A stretch of 64,000 bases of DNA from Manduca sexta (Eukaryota; Arthropoda; Insecta; Lepidoptera; Sphingidae), in the NCBI RefSeq assembly GCF_014839805.1, contig NC_051142.1, positions 1,984,001 through 2,048,000 on the forward strand, read 5' to 3'. This document shows, piece by piece, positions 34,573 through 46,500 of the stretch (positions within the stretch are counted from its first letter, which is position 1; the number at the start of each line of letters is the position of its first letter). The translations under genes were made by a program, and so were the position numbers. The notes under the pieces are model-generated. The model was not told the DNA's origin. It saw only the letters and a list, made by a program, of their open reading frames with translations, and did not search any database.

Positions 34573-37500
34573 TTATCTTGTTGCACAGTCAGATAATCGT
34601 CGGAGAAGACTGCAGCATGGCATCTCGACCAGTAACGACAGTAGCAGCGCGGCCAGGAGCGTCAGCACGGACGTCGCCGTATAATATATCCACTAGAATA
34701 AGCGAGTTTGGTTTTTTCTTGGGTATTTTATTTTGTATCCACCACCTTACTAAATACTTCCATCACCGATTTTTTACACTTTATATATTTAATCCATTAC
34801 GTCATTACACAAGGTCGTGCAGACACTCTTAGCTTGTAATTTGTTCTCATGAACTTCTTTGAAGGATATTGAAACGTCACAATACATTATTCAGGGCAAA
34901 ACGACATTTACCATGAATGTTGTAGAGTGTCAAGAGAGTGCAGTGTAATATTTTAAATTCAGACTTCTCGGTACTTTTGGTACTTACGGATCGTCATAAG
35001 TGTCGCTTATCATCAATCTTAATTTTTTTATATTACCTGAGTAGGTAAACGAGCAAGCCGAGAAGTCTCTAAACTAAAGCTCTACATATGAACATGAGTA
35101 ATGCAAATTTTTTAAAAAGTCTAGCCATGTACTCACGAGACACAGCGGGCTGGAGCACGCCGCCGTCCCCGCGCCGAGCAGCACCAGCCTCGCCGCGGCG
35201 CCGTGCAGCAACAGCGCGCCCAAACACAACCGGCTCAGCGCACACGCAGTGCTGCTCGACAACACGCGGCGGAACAACTCTACCACACCACGATCATTAT
35301 GGTCTTTATTAACACATCCATATCACAAATATTTATAGTATTAACATGTCTCATGGACATTCGTCGTTTGCAGATAATTTGAGATTCGACAAGTCAAGCA
35401 CACGAAATGAAACTTAATTGTTTCACAAAATACAAATTTGCAGCCTATGCTATACCAACCAGCATATGTAGTACTGCAGAGCAAGATCGGGAACAGCAAC
35501 CCGAGTGGCCAGCCCGCGTGCAGCAACGCACTCACCCAGCGCCCCGCGCCCATCAGCGGCAAGGAGCACGGCAGCAACACCAACGATATGGATACCACCC
35601 ACAGTGCGCTTAACGATATCTGCGAGAGATACATTTTGCGTACTAGAACTAGAGAATGAGTCTTAAATCGACACATAATCTTATAAAATACACTAATCTA
35701 GATACTGATTGCCTAAAGATCACCTTTTTCTAAAGAATATACAGTTTGCCTACAGAAGATACACTTTGCCTAGAGAATATACAGTTTGCCTAAAGAAGAT
35801 ACAATTTGCCTAGAGAATATACAGTTTGTCTAAAGAAGATACACTTTATCTAGAGAATATACACTTTGCATAGAAAAAATATAATTCTGGCCATTCTGAG
35901 TTACCACGTACATTTTGTGCCTGTGTACTAACTATACTATCAAAACTAGAGAATTAAAGAATGGTTTGCAAAGTACGCTAGCATTTTATATTTTGAAATA
36001 TGTTTAAACTGTACGATTTTAATCTAATTTCATAGTCATATTATCATTACCTTAGAGATTTTGACAGGACTGCGCACGGAGTGAATTAGCCAGCCAGTAA
36101 ACATTCCGATGAAGTAAGGAGCCACGCGAGCTAACGGACGATCTATTATGGAGGAATAGGCCTCGAAAACGTTCGAGAATCTGAAATTAAAAAAGTAATG
36201 AATACTAACATTTTGAACAAATAAATAGATCTTCTTAACCGACCCCAAAATAAGGAGTAGGTTGTCAATTGAACGTGTATTTTTATGTTTGTTACCTTTA
36301 ATTCAATAATTTATTAACCGATTTGATTTCTTCATATTGTAGGCTCATAATCTTCTTTAAAATATAAATAAAGTAAGCACAGTAAAATACAGCAGACAGT
36401 GTATGAACTATGAACTCACAGTACATTAGTATCAAGGTAAGCGGCGCTGACATCGGCGGCGACGGCGGCGAGCAGCACGGCCGCGCACGCGCACGCCACG
36501 AGCCGCGCGCGCGCCGCGCCCGCCCGCGCTCGCCGCGCACGCCAGCGCGCCCGCCGCGTGCAGCTGCGTCTCCGTCGACACGAACCACGACACCTGCATG
36601 CACTGCGGACCCGACGATACTATGTGTAGCTTCCCGCGTCAACCAGGACACAATACTATCCACGCTCTCTCGTCAGTGGATACTGTGCCCGTATAAAAAA
36701 GCTTGGTCTCAGAAGTCTAGTCAACTAAACGAGACCTTCGAACTATACGAAGCGATGCCTGACAATCCTAAGTTTTAAAATAGTACATAGTAGTAATCTG
36801 CCAAATTAACGCAATCTGGCAATACGTCAAACCTTTTTAATGAATAAGGTAAAACTTCTCAGCTTAAAATAACTAAATATTATGTTGCTATCTAAATGCT
36901 ACATTTAAGTTAACATTGTTACGTAAATTTATAACAAAACTTAGTATCCTCATACCTGTTGATCTTCAGGATACATGTTAGAAATATAGATCAAGTTCCT
37001 CCACCAATACGAGTTGCAATTTTGATCATCGCCGTCCGGCAAAGTTAGCACTGCTGTGTCTCTTTGTACGCGGGTCAACACCGCTGATAGCAGAATAGCG
37101 TATGCATAAGATGGCAGCATCCTAGTGATAAATATACACGGCATAAAAATTGTTAATGGTAAAAAATAAACACATAGGTACTGGAAGTGTAAAAGAAAGA
37201 AATGAATTTAGCCGATAATGCTAAAGAAACAAGCACCTAAAAGTCAGAGAAATAAACAAATATTGTCAAGACATACCTTATGATCCTATTGGTGACAAAG
37301 CAAACAAACTGCAATATCTGTCCACATCTGCCGCCGAAACTGACCAGCTCCTCGACGGTGTAGCGGCTTTTCAGGTAGAAAAAATGGTGGGAACTGATAA
37401 GGCCACTGAAAATAATGTATAGAATTTTAGTTTTCATAAGATTTAAAACAATTTTTTCAGTTAGTATTGAAACAGGGGGATAAAATTTAACAACTGAAGT

Positions 37501-40500
37501 TAATAGTCATACAGACCTTATAAAAAACAATGTGTCGAAAGCCACTGTCCCCATCGTTAAGATGTAATAAACATTTTGTCCGTTGACATCTCTAGCGGAA
37601 GCTGAAAACAATGAAAATTTGATTATCTTAACACGCTTGGAAGTTAGCGTGACCACATACCATGATCTTTTATAAAATTATTAGTAACCAAACTATCTGC
37701 ACGTGGCTCGCCCAGCTGGCGTGCAGACAAGACTCCTTCGAACTATAACCATTAACGGACATATTGCGAATTATGATGGAAACGTCCTATGCATAAATTA
37801 AGAGAGATCTTTGTTTTAAGACCAATTTTAGACTAGTATATACATTTCAAATACAAAATACATTTTACTAACCAGAAATATAATTGACCATAAGACAAAC
37901 GTGAACAAACATGACGCAAAAGGTGGCTACAATCTTCAGGCCGTGAGTGAGAGCCAAATCTTTGTTCGCAGTGTTCTTGTTGAAGATCCTTCTCCAGGAA
38001 TACACAAACGAGAAACAAAATAACATTCTGCAGCACACACCATTTCTTCTGTATTCTATCTTGGATGAAGAACTATCTTTGGCTGGACTCGGAGAATGCA
38101 CAGTACGTCGCGCAGAGCTACATTGCTGCTTATATTTCCCACATCTTTGGCAATTTTCTTGACTAGCACAAACTATGTTATTTTTTGGTGTATTAATATT
38201 ATCAATAGCAATTTTTGCATTGGCAAGTTTGATAGTATTTACATTTGTCGCTTTATCCACTTTACTATTTAATTCATTAACTATTTTATTTCCTTTAACT
38301 TCATTGTTTCTGTTATATTTCTCTAGATCGAAACTCATTGCATTTCTATTATAAAGCGAGCATTTCACAAGCCCCAGTTCAACAGCCGTTGCTATTATTC
38401 CTAACAAAATGAGCGTAGCAGTTACTCCAATAAAGCAAATGGCTCCGAAATCTCCTTTGATGTCGTAGGGTTTGATTTGCCTGACCGTACTAATTCTAGT
38501 TGTGCGTGGCAAAGTTCGATTGGTTTTGAGGTTTTCGTTGATCATTATTGAAAAGTTTACGACGGATTCTACGTCGTATTTAGAGCAAGATCGAGGTATA
38601 CACATCCCCATTATTATGTTATATGTCTGAAAAAAAAGTATCCGTAATTTAAACTTTTTTTTGTAAGGTTTTTACGCGTGTGTTGCAATAACATTGCTGG
38701 TGGTTACATGCAAGACTTTGAATATTATACCTTCGGAATTGTGAATTTGGAAATGTTCATAACCAGCTCCACTATAGTATAAGCCAGTCTTATAGGCGGT
38801 CTGTCATCCCTCAAATCTCTCTGCTTCAGCTCATTGCGGTTTAAAACCCATCGCCAGTCGTGACTACCTGACAATTAAAACAGGATGCCTCTCATACTAT
38901 GTAAAACTATAATATTTCACATAAATATTAGATGTTTGGGCGTAGGTTAAATACATTACTTACATTTGATTTTAACATTGGAGAATCAGACGATAATATA
39001 TGTTACTAACATTAGCCTTATTATATATTATATTTAATACTACATCAACATCTATTACGATTTTGAAATTGTGTTACAATAAAAACAGTTAGTTCTGCTA
39101 ATATTATTTACTTACCATAATCTCTAAATCTATCACTGCGGCGCATTTCAGTTGCATAATCGACAGCTTGAAGACTCTCACCAGTGTAATTACCGCGAAT
39201 ATTAACAAACTCACCATCCTATTCAACAACAAATCACATTAGAATTACAAAGATTAACAATTTCAAAAGACGCGCCTTTTATGCCTAATGATCGGAAGGG
39301 CCAACTAGTGTAAAAAGGATTAATTACTGTCAATTGAGACATGAAATGAACTAGCCCGACCTAAGAAATATGATTTTGATTTCTAATGTTTACGCGAATG
39401 TTAGACATTAAAAATAAACTATTTTTCGGATTTTATCGCGGTAAAATCCGAAAATGGGATTAATTTTAACTTTAACATTTTATTGCAAAAAAAAACACAT
39501 TTATTAGTATTTTCATAACTAATCTTCTACAAAAATAAATGGTCTCGAATACTCGCGTCGACTTTTTTATGAGAATAAGTACTTATTACTAAATTCGGCC
39601 TTTAACCCTTATTAAATAATAATCTACCAAAAAACACCTATTTTTTTTCGCGGGCTATTTACTTTTTGGGCATTAGCCCATAAAGTAAAGAAAGTAAGTG
39701 GTGAATGATATGGTCTTACCAATCGGTCACACTGCTCTTGAGATCCAAGCCAAAATCGATTGCCACTAAACAACCCGGACTGGTAGTGGCCGGATGCGTC
39801 TACCGCTGGAATTTCAATATTATTATAATTTTATAATCGGTGCCCTGTATGAGAGTGCGTCTTTACAATTCGGCACATATAGCGTTGTAGGCCTTGACAG
39901 TTACTAGAATTATGTTTACATGTCTTTTTGGATGAACTCTGGTTGACCACGGAATGACCAGAAGGGTCAAGACGAGATATTTTAATTTTTTTCTATTTTT
40001 TGAGTTATTATTACCTTTATGCGGTTACCGCTCTTCGGTATTTACTATTTAGACGGATAGAAAAAATATAAAGACTACGTCTCCCAAATGAATGAGACTA
40101 AACATTCCACAAGTTATATTCGTATAAGTACCTCATAAGAAACTAGATAATGATTAAATACACTATATCAATTATACCTTCCTATAAATAGATAATAAAA
40201 GAACAAGACGAAGCTCCACACGTCCAAAACATGACTTTTCTTAAAAGTTATACGTGTATTCTTTATGATCTACCGCCTGCTTAAACGCTGAAGAAAAACA
40301 TTGTGAGGTAACCGGCATACCTGAGAAGTTTTCCATAAGAATTTCAAATGTATGTTAAGTCTATCAACTCGCACTAGGCCAGCGTGGTGGACTAAGACAA
40401 AACCTTCTTAGTAAAGGCCCATGCCCAGAAATGGGACAATATATAAGGCTGATATTATAATATTCTATACTCGTATAAACCTATATATAAATACGCACGC

Positions 40501-43500
40501 GTATTAACTGACCCCAGCATCGAGATATCGATTAACGCTCCCTTCGTCCGTCCGTCGTTCCATCACCCCTTCACAAGGGGGAACAAGTCGCCCTTGTTGG
40601 AACCCATTGTTTTGATCCGGAATATTATAACAGAGCGTTAAGGGGGTTAATACAGAGCAAATTAATATTAGAATTATTTACTGTTTGTAAGATCTGGGAT
40701 ATATTTATATGTAGCGCTAATAACTACAAATAAGCATGTTAGCTAATAAACGCTCATGTCTTTAATCAAATCTTGATAAACCAATCGGACGACATGGTTT
40801 GTTCTCATAGAGATAACACAGTCTCGGGGTTGGGGCGCGAAAATTATACAAAAAACAAAAGCTGTTTACTGTAGATTAGCATAAAAATACGCCGACCTGC
40901 CCAATTGACGGGCCGGGTCACCTTGTAAATGATTACCAAACTCCTCATAGGGATTCCAGAATAATGAGTACATAATGAACTGCTGAACTTTAAAGAGTAT
41001 GGAAATAGGAATTTTGATCTCACTGTACGGTAATTCATGCAGTTAATAATGCTCATATCAAAAGAGCGTGAAATACTAATGTTTTTAATGAACGCAGAGA
41101 TAAAACGCTTTAAATTACGATGTGCAAGCAAGCGTGGATCAGCGAACTTGGCCGTTCACACGGGCCGTGGAAAACGTGGAAAGTTGTCACGCATGCGCAC
41201 TGGACGCAATGAAAAGTGACCGTTGTACGTCACACGTATTGATTTGCCCAATGAGGTAAGCGAAGATGCATATGCATGAACAGGTATGCGTTTTCCAACA
41301 TGTATGCATATTGAAATTTGCATCGTGCAGACTGCAGACTTCGACGGCAGTTTCAATTGGCTGCATGAACGATGCCCGTAACTACATGTTGGTGATTTAA
41401 CCAAAACTTAGACTTATTCTTATATAAATATCACTATTAGGAGGTAAAAACTAAACATGTTATTTGAAAAGTAGATGAGAAAAAATAGAGTCAATTTTAT
41501 TCCAACTCCTCCCTATCTTTCTATTTAAATAATTTCGTTGCGCCACACTTCACCACTCGATGTCATAAAATGTAGTGTAGTCATTATAGTGGTGGGTGTG
41601 AAGGTGAGAAAGTGTCTAGTCAATCTTATTTCTGTAATTAGCTATTATGTGCCTTCATAAAACACACAGCGTTGATGTGAAGAAGCTGTCTATGGTTATG
41701 CTTTGTCTATAGTTATATACCTGTATAATCTGTGGATTTTGTTTACTTACACCTTCTTCTCACCAGAGGCGCCACTGTCGTGACGCTTGTGGCGAGTTGA
41801 CAGTTATTTGAATCATAGCGTTTGTGGTTTTGCTGTGTTTTGCCGCGAAGTTTCAGTGATAAAGTAATTGCAAAGAACTTTATGTGCAAAATTAGTGCAT
41901 CAAGTCCAAATTATTCATCATTTACTTCGGTAAGTCTTTAGCATATTTTAAGATGAGTGATAATCGTGTTTATGACCAAGATAAGCCTGATTTTGTTGCT
42001 CCGGAGGGAGAACAAAACAGGGCTACGGGCTCGCGTGAAGATTTACACAGTTCATCTTCTTCCTCATCTTCGGAAGATGAGGAGGGTTTCGCTAGCCCAC
42101 CGCCGAATAAGCGATCAAAACACGATCACCGACATAGCTCATCTACCGTCAATGATCCACGAATAGACGCATTAATGACTCAGGTAGCTTGTATATCAGA
42201 TTATCTTACGAATTTACCGTACCATTTACATACTGCAAACCAACCTTCGGATAATTTAATAGGAACTCCATCAACATCACAAACACCTTTTTTAAATAAT
42301 CCTACTCAGACGGACGTTAGTTTGGGTGAAATTCACGTTGATTTTGATAGTAAGATGGTTATTCCTGTAGCCGATAAAGATCGTCTCAGGAATCTAGAAC
42401 AGTTGCAAATGTTTGATTCACCGGCGTGGAAATCGATCCGTTATAAAAAGGCATTACAAACGTGTGTCGCTAGCCCAGGGTTTACAGCATTAAAAGTTAA
42501 TGAGGAACTCTGTCATTTCAACAATCAAAAGGATTATTTGCAGTCCACAGAACAGGTGTTAGCAGGCTTGTCAAATTCTGTCTTGGAGCAACGGCAGCTA
42601 TTACAAACAGGTCTTCAGAGTCTGGTAAATTGGGCTGCCGCTAACCCTGAAAATATAAATTCTAACACCTTGGTAGAAAAACTAACGGGTCTTTTGGACC
42701 TAACTCAGAGAGTAATAAAAAGTGGGAGACTATAATGCAGGTTATTTGTGGTAAGCGGGGAGAATGTATACAGACTAGGCGTGATAGAATTTTAAAAGAG
42801 ATAGCCAATCCCAATTTAAAAGCTACATTACAGAGAATCCCGCCAAGCTCTGAGTATTTATTTGGACGTGAGAAATTGTTGCCAGTCATACAGTCTTTGG
42901 GTGGTACACAGGTTTGGTTAAATACTCCAAGCTACATAAAGAGGACAAACCATCAACATCTTCTTATTCTAACCGTGTTACACATAATAAGGATGTTAGG
43001 AAGAACAAATATCATGATAATAAGTTCCACCGCACTCCAAAGAATAAGCCAGATTTTAAGAAGAATCAGCCCTTTCGTCACAGTAAAAAAGGCTCAGAAT
43101 ACAAGCACAATCCAAAGACATCACAAAAGTGACTATCACTTCGAAGGGGTTGTTTAAGAAATCATTTAAAAGTTTGGAAGGAATTGGGCGCAGGCCCATT
43201 TATTCAAAAGATTATAACCTATGGCCGTATACCTTTCAAACGAAAACCCCCCTTGCAGTATCCATACAGCCATATACAAAGAGCTTTAACAACCAAGACA
43301 TCGGACCAAATGTCAGAGGTCATAATCAAATTAAAATCCCAGAATATTCTAGAGAAACCATCGGTAATAAATTCTGGTTTCTTTTCAAAAATGTTTTTGA
43401 TTCAGAAGCCAGATGGGGGAGTACGTCCAATTTTCGACCTCCGGAACCTCAACAGTTATGTTGCTACAAAAAGATTCCAATTAATTTCTCAGGTGGACGT

Positions 43501-46500
43501 TATGGATTTCCTTCAAAGTCAGGATTGGTTAACGAAGATAGACCTTCAGCAGGCTTATTTTCATCTACCCATAGCGGAAACACACAGGCGTTTTCTGCGC
43601 GTCATATACAAGCAAGAAATCTTGCAATTAACAGCCTTACCTTTCGGTCTATCCTCTGCTCCTCAAATTTTTGCAGCCCTATCAAATTGGATTGCGGAAA
43701 TCCTTCGGGCTCGAGGAATCAGAATTATAGTATATTTAGACGATTACCTTTTGGCCCACCAGAATTGTCTCAGCCTTACCAAACAGGTTACGGAAACCGT
43801 GACTCTCTTAGAGTCTCTAGGATGGCATATAAATTACCAAAAATCAACACTAATCCCTACCCAGCAGTTAGAGTATCTGGGTCTCAGGTGGGATACTCAA
43901 GTCCAGACAGTAAACTTACCCTTCAAAAAAGTTCAGTCAATACAAAAGAGCATTCGGGGCATTTTAGAGGTAGAGAGTTGTACCTTAAGGCAGGCTCAGA
44001 GCTTGCTAGGACAACTAAATTTTGCCAACCATACAGTACCCAAGGGCCGTTTACATTGCCGCCAATTCCAGGTTTTTCTCAGACAGTTCAAACAGACCAG
44101 ACCTCGGGAGAGAAGGCTACTAACCCCCTGTGTGATACAAGACCTAAATTGGTGGCTGAAAGAGATAGAGCACAGTACGGTCTCTCTTCAAAGAAAGGAA
44201 ATTACTCATTTCCTCACCACAGATGCATCGGATGCAGGCTGGGGTGCCCAGCTAAATGGGGTGTTCTTGGCCAAGAGGTGGACATCACGCCAGCGGAACT
44301 GGCATTCCAACGTAAAGGAATTGTACGCAGTTTTGCGGCCATAGAGAGTCGGCAGGTAAATTTGTCAAATGCGCATATCCTAGTGCAGTCAGACAATCGT
44401 ACACTAGTGGCGTATATAAAAAATCAAGGTGGCACTCGCTCAATAGCACTGCTAAATCTCACCAGCAGGCTTCTGGAGCTAACCGAGCAGCTCAACATAA
44501 CGCTGTCGGCATGTTACCTCCGGGGAGGCTAAACGGCATTGCAGACCGCCTGTCGAGGGGTCGGCCAGTACCCGAGTGGCACTTGTTACCCCAGGCCACG
44601 GAGGCCATATTCAGACAATGGGGAGTTCCGGATATAGACCTGTTCGCATCCGAAAGCACCGTCGTCGTTACCAGTTACGTCACGCTGGATTCACAAGATG
44701 GATCAGCAGTATACTGCGACGCATTCAGTCGCGAGTGGGACTACAATCTTGCTTGGGTGTTTCCACCACCCAATCTAATTCCCAGAGTTCTATCGCACCT
44801 CAATACCGCGAAGGGTCTTTACATAGTGATAGCACCCCAGTGGACCCAATGTTACTGGTTACCAGACCTACAAACTCGAGCAATAGAGGATCCAATAACC
44901 ATATTGCACCTGCAGAGGGTACTCATAGATCAGACCACCAGGCAACCACCTACCCAGGTGGACAAGATACATCTCCAGGCTTGGAAGGTTGGGGGTGGTC
45001 GGAACACATCTCGCATTGGAGTGTAGATGAACAAAAGTTATTAAATAGCAGCTGGCGTTCTTCAACTCTGGAAACATATAAGGCTCCGATTAAGCGCTGG
45101 CAATCCTGGTGTAAATCAAATGACACTAATGATAAATCTCCAAAGGGTGAAGATATTGCTCGATTTTTAGCAAACCTTTTTCTTAAAGAAAACCTAGCAT
45201 TTAATACAATTCTTCTACACAAGTCAGCCATATTTACTCATTGTAGACCGTGGAAAGAAAATTATAATAAAAACTTTTTTATTCAGCAAATATTAAAAGC
45301 CATATCGCTGGCTAGGATACCAACTAAAAAGACGCCTATCTGGGATACTAAAATATTATTTGACTGGCTGTTAGCTACTCCGCATTGTGAGACACTTTTT
45401 GACATATCAAGGCGTACAGCTTTAATATTGCTTCTGGCATCTGGTCGCAGAATACATGACCTAACCTTGCTAGAGGTGACTGAGGAAAGTCTTGTTATTG
45501 AAAATGACAAGATTATTTTGTGGCCCCCCAGGCAGCATTCGATCAGCAGTAGCATCAAAGAGTTGGGTAGAAGATAGACCTGTACAAGAAATATTAGACA
45601 GAGGTAATTGGAGGAGTATGTCAACATTCACCAATCATTATTGCCGCAGAGTACAAAGACGGAATGATCATTCTGAAGATTTGTTGCAGAGAACATTCTC
45701 AGTTATATAAACAATAATTATTATTTTATTATTATTGTTATTTTTGTTTTGTTTTGTTTGATTATTTTACCTTATAATAAGGAATTGTTATTTTATTATT
45801 ATCCTTTTGTTTTGTTTGATTATTTTACTTTATAATGAGAATAGAATTTATAACTGTGATCAAAATGATAGCATTATACGATTTTCATTTATATATTTTC
45901 TACTTAAAAAAAAAAAAAAAAAAAAAAAAAAATTATAATTGTGGTAAATATAATAATCACATAGCGTTTGGGTATTTAATTTCTCCCTTCTCACCAGCAG
46001 ATAACAAACAGGTCTTCACATCAACGCTGTGTGTTTTATGAAGGCACATAATAGCACTGTTTTGCATTCCAACAAAACAGATATTATGTGTAGAATAAAA
46101 CACACAGCGTTGCAGCAAGACTCTTGCAGGTGAGTGAAGACACGTATGATTCAAATAACTGTCAACTCGCCACAAGCGTCACGACAGTGGCGCCTCTGGT
46201 GAGAAGAAGGTGTAAGTAAACAAAATCCACAGATTATACAGGTATATAACTATAGACAAAGCATAACCATAGACAGCTTCTTCACATCAACGCTGTGTGT
46301 TTTATTCTACACATAATATCTGTTTTGTTGGAATGCAAAACAGTGCTATTTTGACCAGTAGACTTAAGATATAGTAACGGTCTAAATAAATTTATTAGGT
46401 ATTTAATATGTTTTTGTAGCATTTATGTCTTGGAAGCATTTTTCTTTTCGATTGATACATTTCTAATAACTATAAAATTGTAATGTGGACTAAACCGACT

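Larger units (their letters stand above)
41641..46350 (+). mobile_element. DIRS1-like tyrosine-recombinase retrotransposon, 4.7 kb
   Basis: A full-length DIRS1-type architecture. It has 161-bp inverted terminal repeats (41657-41817 and 46145-46305) and a 100-bp internal complementary region (46013-46112). Its left 43 bases are complementary to the element's left edge and its right 63 to the right edge. Gag, RT-RNase H-methylase and tyrosine recombinase regions are in the expected order. Both edges carry GCTATT (41641-41646 and 46345-46350), and no target duplication is needed, as expected for recombinase-mediated insertion. Coding regions have several frameshifts and a recombinase deletion, so this copy looks non-autonomous. 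It lies antisense in the first intron of the second NRF-6-like gene. Confidence 0.93.

Noticed and set aside
43129..44330. Second long + strand frame through the DIRS RT
   Set aside because: It lacks family motifs until about 44335, where true RNase H sequence enters this frame after a frameshift; the earlier part is a shadow.
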